Source of the DNA: Ruminococcus sp. UBA4321
GTDB lineage: Bacteria; Bacillota; Clostridia; Oscillospirales; Ruminococcaceae
Assembly: GCA_002393815.1 (NCBI GenBank)
Contig: DGUB01000092.1
Location: 1 to 36,972 of the forward strand
Length of the DNA: 36,972 bases
Direction of reading: 5' to 3'
Part shown: piece by piece, positions 1 through 7,834 of the stretch
Layout: each line of letters starts with the position of its first letter
Position numbering within the stretch: position 1 is the stretch's first letter
Notes under the pieces: model-generated
What the model saw: the letters and a program-made list of their open reading frames with translations, nothing else
The model's database searches: none
Told to the model about the DNA's origin: nothing
Translations under genes and position numbers: made by a program

Positions 1-495
1 ATGAATTATACTGTCGAACTTCTCAACGCCTGCAAAGCGTCTCTTGACCGTCTTTATCAGTGCCGGGAAACTCTCCGGAATGCGCTCAAAAATGCCCCCT
101 CCGGCAGTATTTCCGAACAGGCACAGGCTGTCTTTACAAAAGCAAAATCAGATTTTATTCAGTCTCTTTCTGATGACCTCAATACTGCTGATGCGCTCAC
201 GGCTGTTTTTGAACTTGTCCGTGAACTGAATATCATGTGCGCAGATGCCAATACTTCCAAAGAACAGCTCCGGAAAGGCTCTGACCTCTTTGAAGAACTT
301 ATCTCTGTCCTTGGTCTTCTCTATGAACGCAGGGAAGAAACTATCCCGCAGGAAGTCCTTGACTTAGTCAGCCAGAGAGCAGAAGCCCGAAAAGCCAAAA
401 ATTTCCCCGAAGCTGACAGACTCCGCGACGAAATCAAAAAACTCGGCTATGCCGTCAAGGAAACACGTCAGGGCGTGGAAATCTCTAAATTATAA
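1..495 (+). CDS. cysS: Cysteinyl-tRNA synthetase, C-terminal part (5' truncated by window edge)
   Basis: Cytoplasmic enzyme that charges tRNA-Cys. Only the last 164 residues are present: the helical DALR-like anticodon-binding region, with the family-typical stretch SDDLNTADALTAVFELVRE near residues 56-74 and the C-terminal segment RAEARKAKNFPEADRLRDEI near residues 126-145. The ATG at position 1 is almost certainly an internal methionine. In this family the same NY(T/S)-ELL motif follows the catalytic domain, so the Rossmann and zinc-binding parts lie to the left of the window. The next gene begins 5 bases after the stop, suggesting co-transcription. Family recognition is by eye from conserved motifs. 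Confidence 0.93.
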   Translation: MNYTVELLNACKASLDRLYQCRETLRNALKNAPSGSISEQAQAVFTKAKSDFIQSLSDDLNTADALTAVFELVRELNIMCADANTSKEQLRKGSDLFEELISVLGLLYERREETIPQEVLDLVSQRAEARKAKNFPEADRLRDEIKKLGYAVKETRQGVEISKL

Positions 496-500
496 TCATC

Positions 501-1346
501 ATGGCTAATCTGAACCCAAAACAGAAAAAAAAAGCTCTCTCTACACTCGGCATTTTCCTGCTTGCTGCCGCTGTACTCAGCTTTATTGCATTTTATATTA
601 TCGTTATGATTTCCCAGCAGGACTATCACTATATCGACCCTGAAACTCTCGAATTAGTCCAGACAGAGGAAATCCCCGAAGGCTCTCCCACAGCTGTCAT
701 TGAAACTTCCCTCGGCGAAATCCGTGCTGTCCTCTATCCCGACTATGCGCCGAATACTGTCTCGCAATTCATCACCCTCGCCGAAAAAGGCTTCTATGAC
801 AATACTTTTATCTTTGAAGCCAAAAATAATGTCTACTTCGCCGCCGGAAGCTCCGATGCTTCCGGAACGCTCAAAACGCCCCCCGTCTTTGAAAATCAGG
901 AAAAACTCCCCCAGGAACTTCACCAGAATCTCTGGCCTTTTTCCGGTGCGCTCTGCGCCCTTACCACTTCCAAAGATACCAGCTTTACACAGCGTCTCTT
1001 TAAAAGCGAAGTCAGCTATACCGGCAGCCGCTTTATGCTCCTCAATTCCGTTGACTTCTCCGATGAAGAATTCGTCACACAGTTCCGGGAAGCTTCCGGC
1101 AGTGAAGAACTCGCCGATGCTTTTATTCAGCGCGGCGGCGTTCCTAATTTCTCCCAGCAGGTCACCGTTTTCGGACAAGCCTATTCCGGTCTGGAGGTCA
1201 TTCAGCAAATTACTGCCCTGCCGCTTGCCGAAGAACCTAACGAGCAGGGCTACACCCCTCCTCTCGATGAAATTAAAATCCTGTCTGTCAAAATCTCTTC
1301 CTATTCTCAGGAAGACAAAGAACTCAACGAACTCCCCGTTTCCTGA
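501..1346 (+). CDS. Membrane-anchored cyclophilin-like protein, degenerate active site
   Basis: 281-residue protein with a lysine-rich N-terminus, one membrane segment (about residues 14-37) and an extracytoplasmic cyclophilin-type domain. The fold signature is visible in VIETSLGEIRAVLYPDYAPN (about 66-85) and a late VFGQAYSGLEVIQQI. The catalytic FHR...FMIQGGD region seen in its neighbour is replaced by TFIFEAKNNVYFAAGSSDAS, so the usual active-site arginine is missing. Prolyl isomerase activity is therefore doubtful, and a chaperone or scaffold role is possible. No good Shine-Dalgarno sequence precedes the ATG, which sits 5 bases after cysS, so coupled translation is likely. A second, intact-looking cyclophilin lipoprotein follows. 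Confidence 0.75.
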   Translation: MANLNPKQKKKALSTLGIFLLAAAVLSFIAFYIIVMISQQDYHYIDPETLELVQTEEIPEGSPTAVIETSLGEIRAVLYPDYAPNTVSQFITLAEKGFYDNTFIFEAKNNVYFAAGSSDASGTLKTPPVFENQEKLPQELHQNLWPFSGALCALTTSKDTSFTQRLFKSEVSYTGSRFMLLNSVDFSDEEFVTQFREASGSEELADAFIQRGGVPNFSQQVTVFGQAYSGLEVIQQITALPLAEEPNEQGYTPPLDEIKILSVKISSYSQEDKELNELPVS

Positions 1347-1444
1347 TTATCGCCTGTTACTGTACTTTTTCACAAGTATTTCATTCATGCAGACGTGAAT
1401 ATTATTAAAATTCCTAAATACTTACAGGAAATTCGCATTTTCAC

Positions 1445-1473
1445 TTTACAAATTTTCAGGAATGTTGTATAAT
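1445..1473 (+). promoter_or_regulatory. SigA-type promoter for the cyclophilin-murA unit
   Basis: TTTACA at 1445-1450, a 17-base spacer and TATAAT at 1468-1473. It lies in the 192-base gap between the two cyclophilin genes, about 65 bases before the ATG at 1539. The -10 is a perfect match and the -35 has one mismatch. This promoter probably also serves murA, which has no clear promoter of its own. Confidence 0.75.
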
Positions 1474-1538
1474 ATTCTTATCCGGGTGTATTTTTCTGCA
1501 CCTGCCAAATCATTTTTCCAGAAAGAAGCATTAATACC

Positions 1539-2300
1539 ATGAAATTCAGACTTCCTGCTGCCGCGGTCAGCCTGTTCCTGCTGACTACTATCCTTACAGG
1601 CTGCGGCAGAAAACATGTTCAGCTTCAGGAACTCCCTATCCTGAATTATACCCCCCCGGCACAGGGCGATGAAATTATCGTCATGACTGTCAAAGACTAC
1701 GGCGAAATTAAAATCCGCCTGTTTCCCGAACTCCTTCCGGAAGCCTGCGAAAATTTTACTACTCTCGCCGACAGCGGCTATTATGACGAACTTATCTTTC
1801 ACCGCGTCATTCAGAATTTCATGATTCAGGGCGGCGACCCCAAAGGCGACGGTACCGGCGGAGAATCCTGCTGGGGCGGCAAGTTCGACGGCGGCGTTTC
1901 CAGTCAGCTGATTCATGTTCCCGGTGCGCTTGCTTATGCCAACAGCAACAGCATGACTTCTACTGACGGCAGTCAGTTCTATCTTGTCACCGGAGAACAG
2001 GTGAGTGATGCCTATCTGGATGAAATCTCACAGCAGCAGCAGATTTATTTCACTCAGGAAGCAAGAAATTTATATACACAGTACGGCGGCACACCTTTCC
2101 TTGACGGCAGCTATACCGTCTTCGGACAGGTCATTGACGGTCTGGATATTATCTATCAAATCGCTTCCGTCGAAACCGATGCCAACGATAAACCAAAAAA
2201 AGCTGTGTACCTCGAAAGTGTAAGAACAGAACCCTATGACAACAGTCAGATTCGCTGGTATCCTACAGACTATGAAACGATACCGGGAGTGCAATCATAA
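1539..2300 (+). CDS. Peptidyl-prolyl cis-trans isomerase, cyclophilin-type lipoprotein
   Basis: 253-residue secreted lipoprotein. The N-terminal signal peptide ends in a lipobox (LTGC, lipidated Cys about residue 22), so it should be anchored to the outer face of the membrane. The cyclophilin domain is well conserved: FHRVIQNFMIQGGDPKGDG (about 87-105) carries the catalytic Arg and the FMIQGGD loop, followed by ALAYANSNSMTSTDGSQFY and VFGQVIDGLDIIYQI. It probably assists folding of exported proteins. The Shine-Dalgarno is weak (AGAAAGAAG upstream of 1539). A consensus promoter lies just upstream, and murA starts 40 bases after the stop. Confidence 0.88.
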   Translation: MKFRLPAAAVSLFLLTTILTGCGRKHVQLQELPILNYTPPAQGDEIIVMTVKDYGEIKIRLFPELLPEACENFTTLADSGYYDELIFHRVIQNFMIQGGDPKGDGTGGESCWGGKFDGGVSSQLIHVPGALAYANSNSMTSTDGSQFYLVTGEQVSDAYLDEISQQQQIYFTQEARNLYTQYGGTPFLDGSYTVFGQVIDGLDIIYQIASVETDANDKPKKAVYLESVRTEPYDNSQIRWYPTDYETIPGVQS

Positions 2301-2340
2301 AAAAAGAACACTCGTCATTAAAGGAGAGAAGAACGCGGAG

Positions 2341-3660
2341 ATGGAGAAATTTGTTATCAACGGCGGTTTTCCGCTGAAAGGGGAAATCTGGGTCAGCGGT
2401 GCCAAAAATTCAGCAGTCGCTATCCTGCCGGCTGCTCTGCTGCTGGATGTCCCCTGCATTATTGAAAACGTCCCTGACATCAGTGATGTCAAAATCTGCC
2501 TTAAAGTCCTCCAGGGACTCGGCGCAGAAATACGACCCGTCGGCAAAAACGGCGATACTTACTGGATTTCCTGCAAAAATGTCAGCAGTCATTATGTCCC
2601 CTACGAAGAAGCCAAAAAAATGCGCGCTTCTTATTACTTCCTCGGCGCACTGCTCGGCAGATGCCATAATGCACGCGCTGCAATGCCTGGCGGCTGTCCG
2701 CTCGGTGCAAGACCTATCGACCAGCATTTAAAGGCTTTTGAAATCCTCGGCGCAAAACCGATTATTACCGGACGTGCTTCCGATGTTGTCGAATTACATG
2801 CAGAACAGCTTCAGGGTGATGTCATCAGCATGGATGTTGTTTCTGTCGGTGCGACTATGAACGCTATCCTTGCTGCTGTCAAAGCCGAAGGCACTACCAT
2901 TATCGAAAACGCTGCCAAAGAACCCCATATCGTTGACTTAGCCAACTTCCTCAACTATATGGGCGCACATATCAAAGGCGCAGGTACAGACACCATCAAA
3001 ATCCACGGTGTCAAAAAACTCTGCGGCAATGCCGGTGAAGGCTCTACCATCGATTACCGCTATTCTATCGTACCTGACCAGATTGAAGCAGGCACTTTCA
3101 TGATTGCCGCCGCTGTCACTCACGGCGATGTCTTCATCAAAGGCGTTATCCCCAAACACCTCGAAGCCATTACCGCAAAACTCCGTGATGCCGGTGTCAG
3201 CGTGAAAGAACTCGAAGACGAAGATGCTGTGCATGTATTTGTGAAAGAAGATGCCGAATTCAAGCCTACCAATATCAAGACCGAACCTTATCCCGGATTC
3301 CCCACCGATATGCAGCCGCAGATGGCTGTATTCCTCACAATTGTCAACGGTCAGAGCACTATTACCGAAAATGTCTGGGAAGACCGCTTCCGCTATGTCA
3401 AAGAACTCGCCAAAATGGGCGCAAAAATTGATATCACCCAGAACGGCGCAATCGTTCAGGGCAGTGCTGTCCTCAAAGGCGCAGATGTGCAGGCTTGTGA
3501 CCTCCGTGCCGGTGCGGCTATGATTATTGCCGGTCTTGCCGCTGACGGTCATACTTCTATCAGCGATATCCGGCATATCGAACGCGGTTATGCTGATATT
3601 GCAGGCAAGCTCCGCGGTATCGGCGCAGATATTGCCAAAATCAGCACCGACGAAAACTAA
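2341..3660 (+). CDS. murA: UDP-N-acetylglucosamine 1-carboxyvinyltransferase
   Basis: First committed step of peptidoglycan synthesis: transfers enolpyruvate from PEP to UDP-GlcNAc in the cytoplasm. 439 residues, typical for the family. K22-N23 (SGAKNS) and the PEP-binding, fosfomycin-target Cys119 in PGGCPLGARPID are present, as is the inside-out beta/alpha repeat pattern to the end. The ATG at 2341 is chosen because it follows AAAGGAGA at about 2320 and gives the conserved MEKFVINGG start. The reading frame is open back to 2236, but that extension overlaps the previous gene in another frame and is not used. A strong terminator follows immediately. The codons end mostly in C or T. Confidence 0.97.
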   Translation: MEKFVINGGFPLKGEIWVSGAKNSAVAILPAALLLDVPCIIENVPDISDVKICLKVLQGLGAEIRPVGKNGDTYWISCKNVSSHYVPYEEAKKMRASYYFLGALLGRCHNARAAMPGGCPLGARPIDQHLKAFEILGAKPIITGRASDVVELHAEQLQGDVISMDVVSVGATMNAILAAVKAEGTTIIENAAKEPHIVDLANFLNYMGAHIKGAGTDTIKIHGVKKLCGNAGEGSTIDYRYSIVPDQIEAGTFMIAAAVTHGDVFIKGVIPKHLEAITAKLRDAGVSVKELEDEDAVHVFVKEDAEFKPTNIKTEPYPGFPTDMQPQMAVFLTIVNGQSTITENVWEDRFRYVKELAKMGAKIDITQNGAIVQGSAVLKGADVQACDLRAGAAMIIAGLAADGHTSISDIRHIERGYADIAGKLRGIGADIAKISTDEN

Positions 3661-3666
3661 CTTTTC

Positions 3667-3702
3667 CGGCAGCACAGCTTTTATGTGCTGCCGTGATTTT
3701 TT
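3667..3702 (+). terminator. Rho-independent terminator after murA
   Basis: Perfect 10-bp stem (CGGCAGCACA at 3667-3676 pairing with 3684-3693), a 7-base loop and a T-rich tract at 3697-3702. It separates murA from the coiled-coil gene at 3722. Confidence 0.9.
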
Positions 3703-3721
3703 ACAAAGGAAGCGTGTATGT

Positions 3722-4189
3722 ATGTCTCTTAATGAAAAATTTAAAAACTATCTGAATCAACAGATTCAACAAGAAAAAAAACGTACCAGCGAACTAAAAA
3801 AACGTACCAGCGAACTACAGGAACTTTTGGACTGTAAAGAACAAATTGAAAAATATCGCGAACAAGCTGAAGCAGATAAAGAAAAGATGAGAAAAATGGA
3901 ATACACTAACGAAATGCTGAAAGAGAAACTTCTATCCTTGCAGCAACAGCTGAAAGAAAAAGAAGAAAACCAGTTTTCTATGCAGCAAGGCATAGACAAA
4001 CTGACAAAAGAGAATCAGAACTTGAAAGAACTTGTTAAAAAACTCAAGTACAGGCTAGAGGCACAGATTGATGCAAGCATTCTGCTTGAAAATGAGCTGC
4101 AAGAACTTAAAAAGAAAAAAGTACATAAGAAAATTATTACATTCAGTCCGCTGTCAGACAGCGAAATTCAGAAAATCAGTCAGGAGTGA
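3722..4189 (+). CDS. Coiled-coil protein of unknown function
   Basis: 155 residues, almost entirely predicted coiled coil: long runs rich in E, K, Q and L with heptad character from about residue 15 to 140, no signal peptide or membrane segment. A direct duplication KKRTSEL-KKRTSEL lies near residues 19-32. The start is set by AAAGGA at about 3705 and gives MSLNEKF; the ATG four bases earlier (3718) meets a stop after four codons, and the open frame back to 3527 lies inside murA. Codon use is AT-rich with few CTC or GTC codons, unlike its plus-strand neighbours, which suggests recent acquisition. The function is not recognised. Similarity to any coiled-coil protein would be low-complexity and uninformative. 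Confidence 0.7.
   Translation: MSLNEKFKNYLNQQIQQEKKRTSELKKRTSELQELLDCKEQIEKYREQAEADKEKMRKMEYTNEMLKEKLLSLQQQLKEKEENQFSMQQGIDKLTKENQNLKELVKKLKYRLEAQIDASILLENELQELKKKKVHKKIITFSPLSDSEIQKISQE
3776..3817 (+). repeat. Perfect 21-bp tandem duplication inside the coiled-coil gene
   Basis: Two identical 21-base units (3776-3796 and 3797-3817), each beginning AAAAAACGTACC. The duplication is in frame and doubles one heptad of the protein, keeping the coiled-coil register. Confidence 0.93.
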
Positions 4190-4198
4190 TGCTTAACT

Positions 4199-4984
4199 AT
4201 GGCGAAATTCTTCCCCCTGTTCAGTTCCAGCAAAGGCAATGCTTCTTTTATCGGCTCCCATAAAGAAGGCGTTCTCGTCGATGCCGGCGCAAGCTGCAAG
4301 AAAATTCTCAGTTCCCTTGCCTGTAACGAAATCGATGTTTCCGCTGTCAAAGGTATCTTTATTACCCATACCCACAGCGACCATGTCAAGGGGCTGAAAG
4401 TCCTCTCTAATAAACTCAAAGTTCCTGTGTTCGGCTCGGAAACGACTCTCGAAGTTCTCGAACATAAAGAACTGATTCCCGCTAACGTCAGAACTGTTCC
4501 TGTCAATACTCAGGCTATCGACTGCGCCGGCTGCGAAATTACTGCTTTCCCCACTATGCACGACGCTCCCGGAAGTGTCGGCTTTCATATCCATACCGCC
4601 GACGACAAACACTGTGCTGTCTGCACTGACCTCGGTGTCGTCACCGACGAAGTCAAAAACGCCCTCAAAGGCTGTCAGATGATTCTCCTCGAAGCCAATT
4701 ATGACCCCTCTATGCTCTGGAACGGTATCTACCCTATCGAACTCAAACGGCGCATTACTTCCCGTTACGGTCACCTCTCCAATGAGGATTCCGCAAAGTT
4801 CGCCGATTTCCTCATCCGCACCGGTACTACCAGATTATTATTAGGTCATCTCAGCCCTAACAATAATACCCCCAGTATCGCCGCTTCTACGGTCATGCAG
4901 AACCTCGCGGACTTCAAAATCAATTCCGATTATCTCCTCGGTATTGCTCCTACTGAAACAACAGGAGGTGCAGTTGTCTTCTGA
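4199..4984 (+). CDS. MBL-fold metallo-hydrolase, YycJ/WalJ-like
   Basis: 261-residue metallo-beta-lactamase-fold protein. The metal motif HTHSDH is at residues 57-62, with further ligands likely in MHDAPGSVGF (about 120) and the C-terminal LLGHLSPNNNTP. The N-terminus FFPLFSSSKGNAS is typical of the YycJ (WalJ) group, which in other Firmicutes is found near rlmH and the WalKR operon. Its substrate is not established; a nuclease or phosphodiesterase role is inferred for the family. The Shine-Dalgarno AGGAGTG overlaps the previous stop. Its stop overlaps the rlmH start by one base (TGATG), and that linkage supports the assignment. Confidence 0.88.
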   Translation: MAKFFPLFSSSKGNASFIGSHKEGVLVDAGASCKKILSSLACNEIDVSAVKGIFITHTHSDHVKGLKVLSNKLKVPVFGSETTLEVLEHKELIPANVRTVPVNTQAIDCAGCEITAFPTMHDAPGSVGFHIHTADDKHCAVCTDLGVVTDEVKNALKGCQMILLEANYDPSMLWNGIYPIELKRRITSRYGHLSNEDSAKFADFLIRTGTTRLLLGHLSPNNNTPSIAASTVMQNLADFKINSDYLLGIAPTETTGGAVVF

Positions 4985-5457
4985 TGCTCATTCAATTACT
5001 TACTGTCGGCAAACAAAAAGAACCTCACCTCGTTCAGGCGCAGGATGTCTACACCAAACGCCTTGCACCCTTCTGCAAGTTCGATTTCGTTCAGCTCCCT
5101 GCTGTCCGCCTTTCCGATAACCCTTCCGATAAGGAAATTCAAAAGGCTCTCGCTCAGGAAGCCGAATTGATTACTAAACATATCAAAGGCGCGTTCATTC
5201 CCCTCTGTATCGAAGGAAAACAGCTCGACAGCGTTTCTTTTTCCCGTCTCCTTACCGAACAAATTCCTATGCAGAACAGTGCCGTTTCTTTCGTTATCGG
5301 CAGTTCCTTCGGTCTCGACCAGAATCTTAAAAATTCTGCGTTCCTCAAACTTTCTATGTCTGCAATGACTTTCCCCCATGCCTTAGCTTCTGTCATGCTC
5401 ATGGAACAAATCTACAGAGCGTTCCAGATTTCACGGCATACAGGCTATCATAAATAA
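4984..5457 (+). CDS. rlmH: 23S rRNA (pseudouridine1915-N3)-methyltransferase RlmH
   Basis: 157-residue SPOUT-family methyltransferase that modifies pseudouridine 1915 in helix 69 of 23S rRNA. The length and hallmarks match: N-terminal LLTVGK, LCIEGKQLDSVSFS in the middle, the SAM-knot segment SFVIGSSFGLD (about 100-110), and the C-terminal HALASVMLMEQIYRAFQI followed by the conserved Y-H-K end. The start overlaps the yycJ-like stop by one base, so the two are translationally coupled. Confidence 0.95.
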   Translation: MLIQLLTVGKQKEPHLVQAQDVYTKRLAPFCKFDFVQLPAVRLSDNPSDKEIQKALAQEAELITKHIKGAFIPLCIEGKQLDSVSFSRLLTEQIPMQNSAVSFVIGSSFGLDQNLKNSAFLKLSMSAMTFPHALASVMLMEQIYRAFQISRHTGYHK

Positions 5458-5480
5458 TTTATTTTTAAGGATGTGTTTTT

Positions 5481-6107
5481 ATGAAAAAAGCGATGACCCT
5501 CTCTTATGAAGTCGGCGATAACCTCTATCTCAATCTCACCAATCAATGCTCCTGCAACTGCGTGTTCTGCATCCGCAAAAATGATGACGGCGCGTACGGC
5601 TCTGACCCCCTCTGGCTCGAACATGAACCCTCTTTGCAGGAATTCCAGGATGACCTCAGCAAACGCGATTTCTCCAAATATCAGGAAATTGTCTTCTGCG
5701 GCTACGGTGAACCTACTATGCGCCTCGACTTCGTCTGTGAACTCGCAAACTGGCTCAAATCCGTTCACCCCGATATCTGCTTACGACTTAACACCAACGG
5801 TCTCGCCGATATCTATTCCCCCTCTCAGAACGGCAAAGCCGGTCAGCTTATCTCAAACTGCTTCCAGAAAGTTTCCGTCAGTCTCAATGCCGGCGATTCT
5901 GAAACGTATCTCCGCGTTACCAATCCCAAAAACAAACCCGATAACGCTTACCGTACTATGCTCGAATTCGCTCTCACCTGCAAAGCCAACGGCTTGGACG
6001 TTTCCTTCACTGTTGTGGATGTCATCTCTCCCGAAGAAATTCAGCTCGCCCAGCAGGTCGCTGACGATTTGAAAATTCCGCTCCATATCAGAAATTATAT
6101 CTCCTGA
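5481..6107 (+). CDS. Radical SAM protein, TatD-associated type
   Basis: 208 residues. The [4Fe-4S] motif C-x3-C-x2-C lies at about residues 23-30 (CSCNCVFC), followed by IRKNDDG, the GYGEPT substrate/SAM segment (about 74) and RLNTNGLAD. Length and pattern fit the TatD-linked radical SAM family, a short radical SAM protein of unknown reaction usually encoded beside tatD. Here the only tatD in view is about 24 kb away. The Shine-Dalgarno AAGGATG precedes the ATG. Two terminators follow, so the operon started by the YycJ-like gene ends here. Confidence 0.85.
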   Translation: MKKAMTLSYEVGDNLYLNLTNQCSCNCVFCIRKNDDGAYGSDPLWLEHEPSLQEFQDDLSKRDFSKYQEIVFCGYGEPTMRLDFVCELANWLKSVHPDICLRLNTNGLADIYSPSQNGKAGQLISNCFQKVSVSLNAGDSETYLRVTNPKNKPDNAYRTMLEFALTCKANGLDVSFTVVDVISPEEIQLAQQVADDLKIPLHIRNYIS

Positions 6108-6126
6108 ATCTATTGTCATTATCACC

Positions 6127-6175
6127 GAAAATCAGCACTCTGTTCTGTGCAGAATGCTGATTTTCTTCTTTTTTT
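6127..6175 (+). terminator. Rho-independent terminator after the radical SAM gene
   Basis: Perfect 11-bp outer stem (GAAAATCAGCA at 6127-6137 with 6155-6165), an inner loop that can pair further (CTG/CAG), and a T-rich tract at 6166-6175. Confidence 0.9.
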
Positions 6176-6187
6176 CAGAAAATTCTC

Positions 6188-6216
6188 AAAAAATGTACGT
6201 TCCTGTACATTTTTTT
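6188..6216 (+). terminator. Second, tandem terminator before the phage block
   Basis: Perfect 11-bp stem (AAAAAATGTAC at 6188-6198 with 6205-6215), a 6-base loop and a T run at 6210-6216. With the preceding terminator it insulates the phage-derived block from upstream transcription. Confidence 0.8.
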
Positions 6217-6254
6217 CCGGTTTTTCGCTGTTAGTGAAAGGAGGTCTGCTCTCT

Positions 6255-6572
6255 ATGCGTAAAAAATCTGAAACGCAGCTCGTTATCGACGGGCTGAAAA
6301 AACTCGCGTTCGGCAAAGTCAATGACGCTGTTACCCTCGTCTTCGCTGAGGATATTCCGCCCCCTGAACTCCTCGCCAAAATGCAGCTGTTCAATATCTC
6401 CTCTGTGAAACGCGTCAAAGGCGGCGGCGTGGAAGTCCAGTTCTTCGACAGACAAAAGGCTCTCGAAAAACTCTACGAATATGCCCTCTCCAATCAGAAC
6501 GGCAAAATCTCCGAAAGCCTTCTGAAAGCTCTCGCCGATTCCAGTGAGGCAGATGATGACAATGCTCTTTGA
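6255..6572 (+). CDS. Phage terminase small-subunit-like protein (short)
   Basis: 105 residues. The C-terminal half, VKGGGVEVQFFDRQKALEKL (about 54-73), resembles the end of Firmicutes terminase small subunits (PBSX XtmA type), which recognise DNA for packaging. The usual N-terminal helix-turn-helix is missing: the protein starts at SETQLVIDGLKKLAFGKVND instead. The start is set by AAAGGAGG at about 6238-6245 and gives MRKKSETQ; the open frame back to 6147 runs through terminator sequence and is rejected. The gene overlaps the large terminase. The role rests on position and weak motif similarity, and a host-derived adaptor is an alternative. Confidence 0.6.
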   Translation: MRKKSETQLVIDGLKKLAFGKVNDAVTLVFAEDIPPPELLAKMQLFNISSVKRVKGGGVEVQFFDRQKALEKLYEYALSNQNGKISESLLKALADSSEADDDNAL

Positions 6573-7809
6573 TTCTTTCTCCAAAAAACAAAGACTCGCC
6601 CTCCAGTGGTGGGCTTTGCCCGATTACCGCCACTATGACGCTGTCATCTGTGACGGTGCTGTCAGAAGCGGCAAAACCCTCTGTATGTCCCTCAGCTTCG
6701 TCTGCTGGGCTATGGCTAACTTCCAGAATACCGCTTTTGCCATCTGCGGCAAAACTATCACTTCTGCTGAAAGAAACCTTATCCGCCCTCTCTCCTTTAT
6801 TCTCGAAGATGCCGGCTTTCATCTCAAACAGTCCCTCAGCAAACATTATCTCGATATTACTGCCGTCGGCAGAACAAACCGCTTCTACCTCTTCGGCGGC
6901 AAGGATGAAAGTTCCGCTTCCATGATTCAGGGCATGACGCTCGGCGGCGTTCTTTTCGATGAAGTTGTCCTCATGCCCCGTTCCTTCGTCGAACAGGCTC
7001 TCGCAAGATGCTCCCTCAGACATGCTAAACTCTGGTTCAACTGTAACCCCGAAAATCCGTACCACTGGTTCTACAAAGAATGGATTCTCAAAAAAGAACA
7101 GAAACATGCCCTCTATCTCCATTTCACAATGGATGATAATCCCTCACTTTCTGATTCCGTCAAGGAACGCTACCGCCGCACTTATGCCGGTGTTTTCTAC
7201 GACAGATTCGTCCTCGGAAAATGGACTGTCTCCGAAGGAGTCGTCTATCCTATGTTCCATCCTGAAACCCATGTCGTCAGCTCCCTTCCGGAATCTTTCT
7301 CCAGATATGTCATCTCCTGCGATTACGGTACTGTCAATCCCACTTCCATGGGGCTGTGGGGTGAATCCGGCGGCATCTGGTACAGAATTAAAGAATATTA
7401 CTACGATTCGCGCCGGGAAGGCTCTCAGCGCACCGACGAAGAACATTATACTGCCCTCGAACTCCTCGCCGGGTCTCTCAATATCGAATCCATTATTGTT
7501 GACCCCTCCGCTGCCAGCTTTATTGCCTGTATCCGCTCGCATAAAAAATTCCGTGTCATCAAAGCACAGAATGATGTCATGTCCGGTATTCAGCATGTCA
7601 GTGAATCCCTTACACAGCAAAAAATAAAATTTCATTCCTCCTGCTCTGATATCCTCAGAGAATTTACTCAATACTGCTGGGATTCCGGCTCTGCCAAAGA
7701 TGCTCCAAAAAAAGAATCTGACCACGCTATGGACGATATGCGCTATTTCGTCAGTACTATCCTGTTCGGCAGACAGGACGCTTTCTTCGTCTCATCTGTC
7801 AAAAGATAA
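6556..7809 (+). CDS. Phage terminase large subunit, PBSX-like
   Basis: 417-residue DNA-packaging motor. The ATPase domain has Walker A GAVRSGKT (residues 34-41) and Walker B GGVLFDEV (about 133-140). The C-terminal RNase H-like nuclease domain keeps three acidic positions, in SCDYGTVNP, IIVDPSAA and HAMDDMRYF. Nothing suggests loss of function. Several in-frame starts exist (GTG 6544, ATG 6553, 6556, 6562). 6556 is preferred because GTGAGG ends 6 bases upstream. It overlaps the small subunit by 17 bases. Codon use matches the neighbouring host genes (C-ending). The portal gene follows after 25 bases with its own strong Shine-Dalgarno. Confidence 0.93.
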   Translation: MTMLFDSFSKKQRLALQWWALPDYRHYDAVICDGAVRSGKTLCMSLSFVCWAMANFQNTAFAICGKTITSAERNLIRPLSFILEDAGFHLKQSLSKHYLDITAVGRTNRFYLFGGKDESSASMIQGMTLGGVLFDEVVLMPRSFVEQALARCSLRHAKLWFNCNPENPYHWFYKEWILKKEQKHALYLHFTMDDNPSLSDSVKERYRRTYAGVFYDRFVLGKWTVSEGVVYPMFHPETHVVSSLPESFSRYVISCDYGTVNPTSMGLWGESGGIWYRIKEYYYDSRREGSQRTDEEHYTALELLAGSLNIESIIVDPSAASFIACIRSHKKFRVIKAQNDVMSGIQHVSESLTQQKIKFHSSCSDILREFTQYCWDSGSAKDAPKKESDHAMDDMRYFVSTILFGRQDAFFVSSVKR

Positions 7810-7834
7810 CCCATCCAGAAAGGAGTGATTCTTC

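Noticed and set aside
2236..2340. Upstream extension of murA by 35 codons
   Set aside because: The extension overlaps the cyclophilin gene in another frame. The conserved MurA N-terminus and a good Shine-Dalgarno fit the ATG at 2341.
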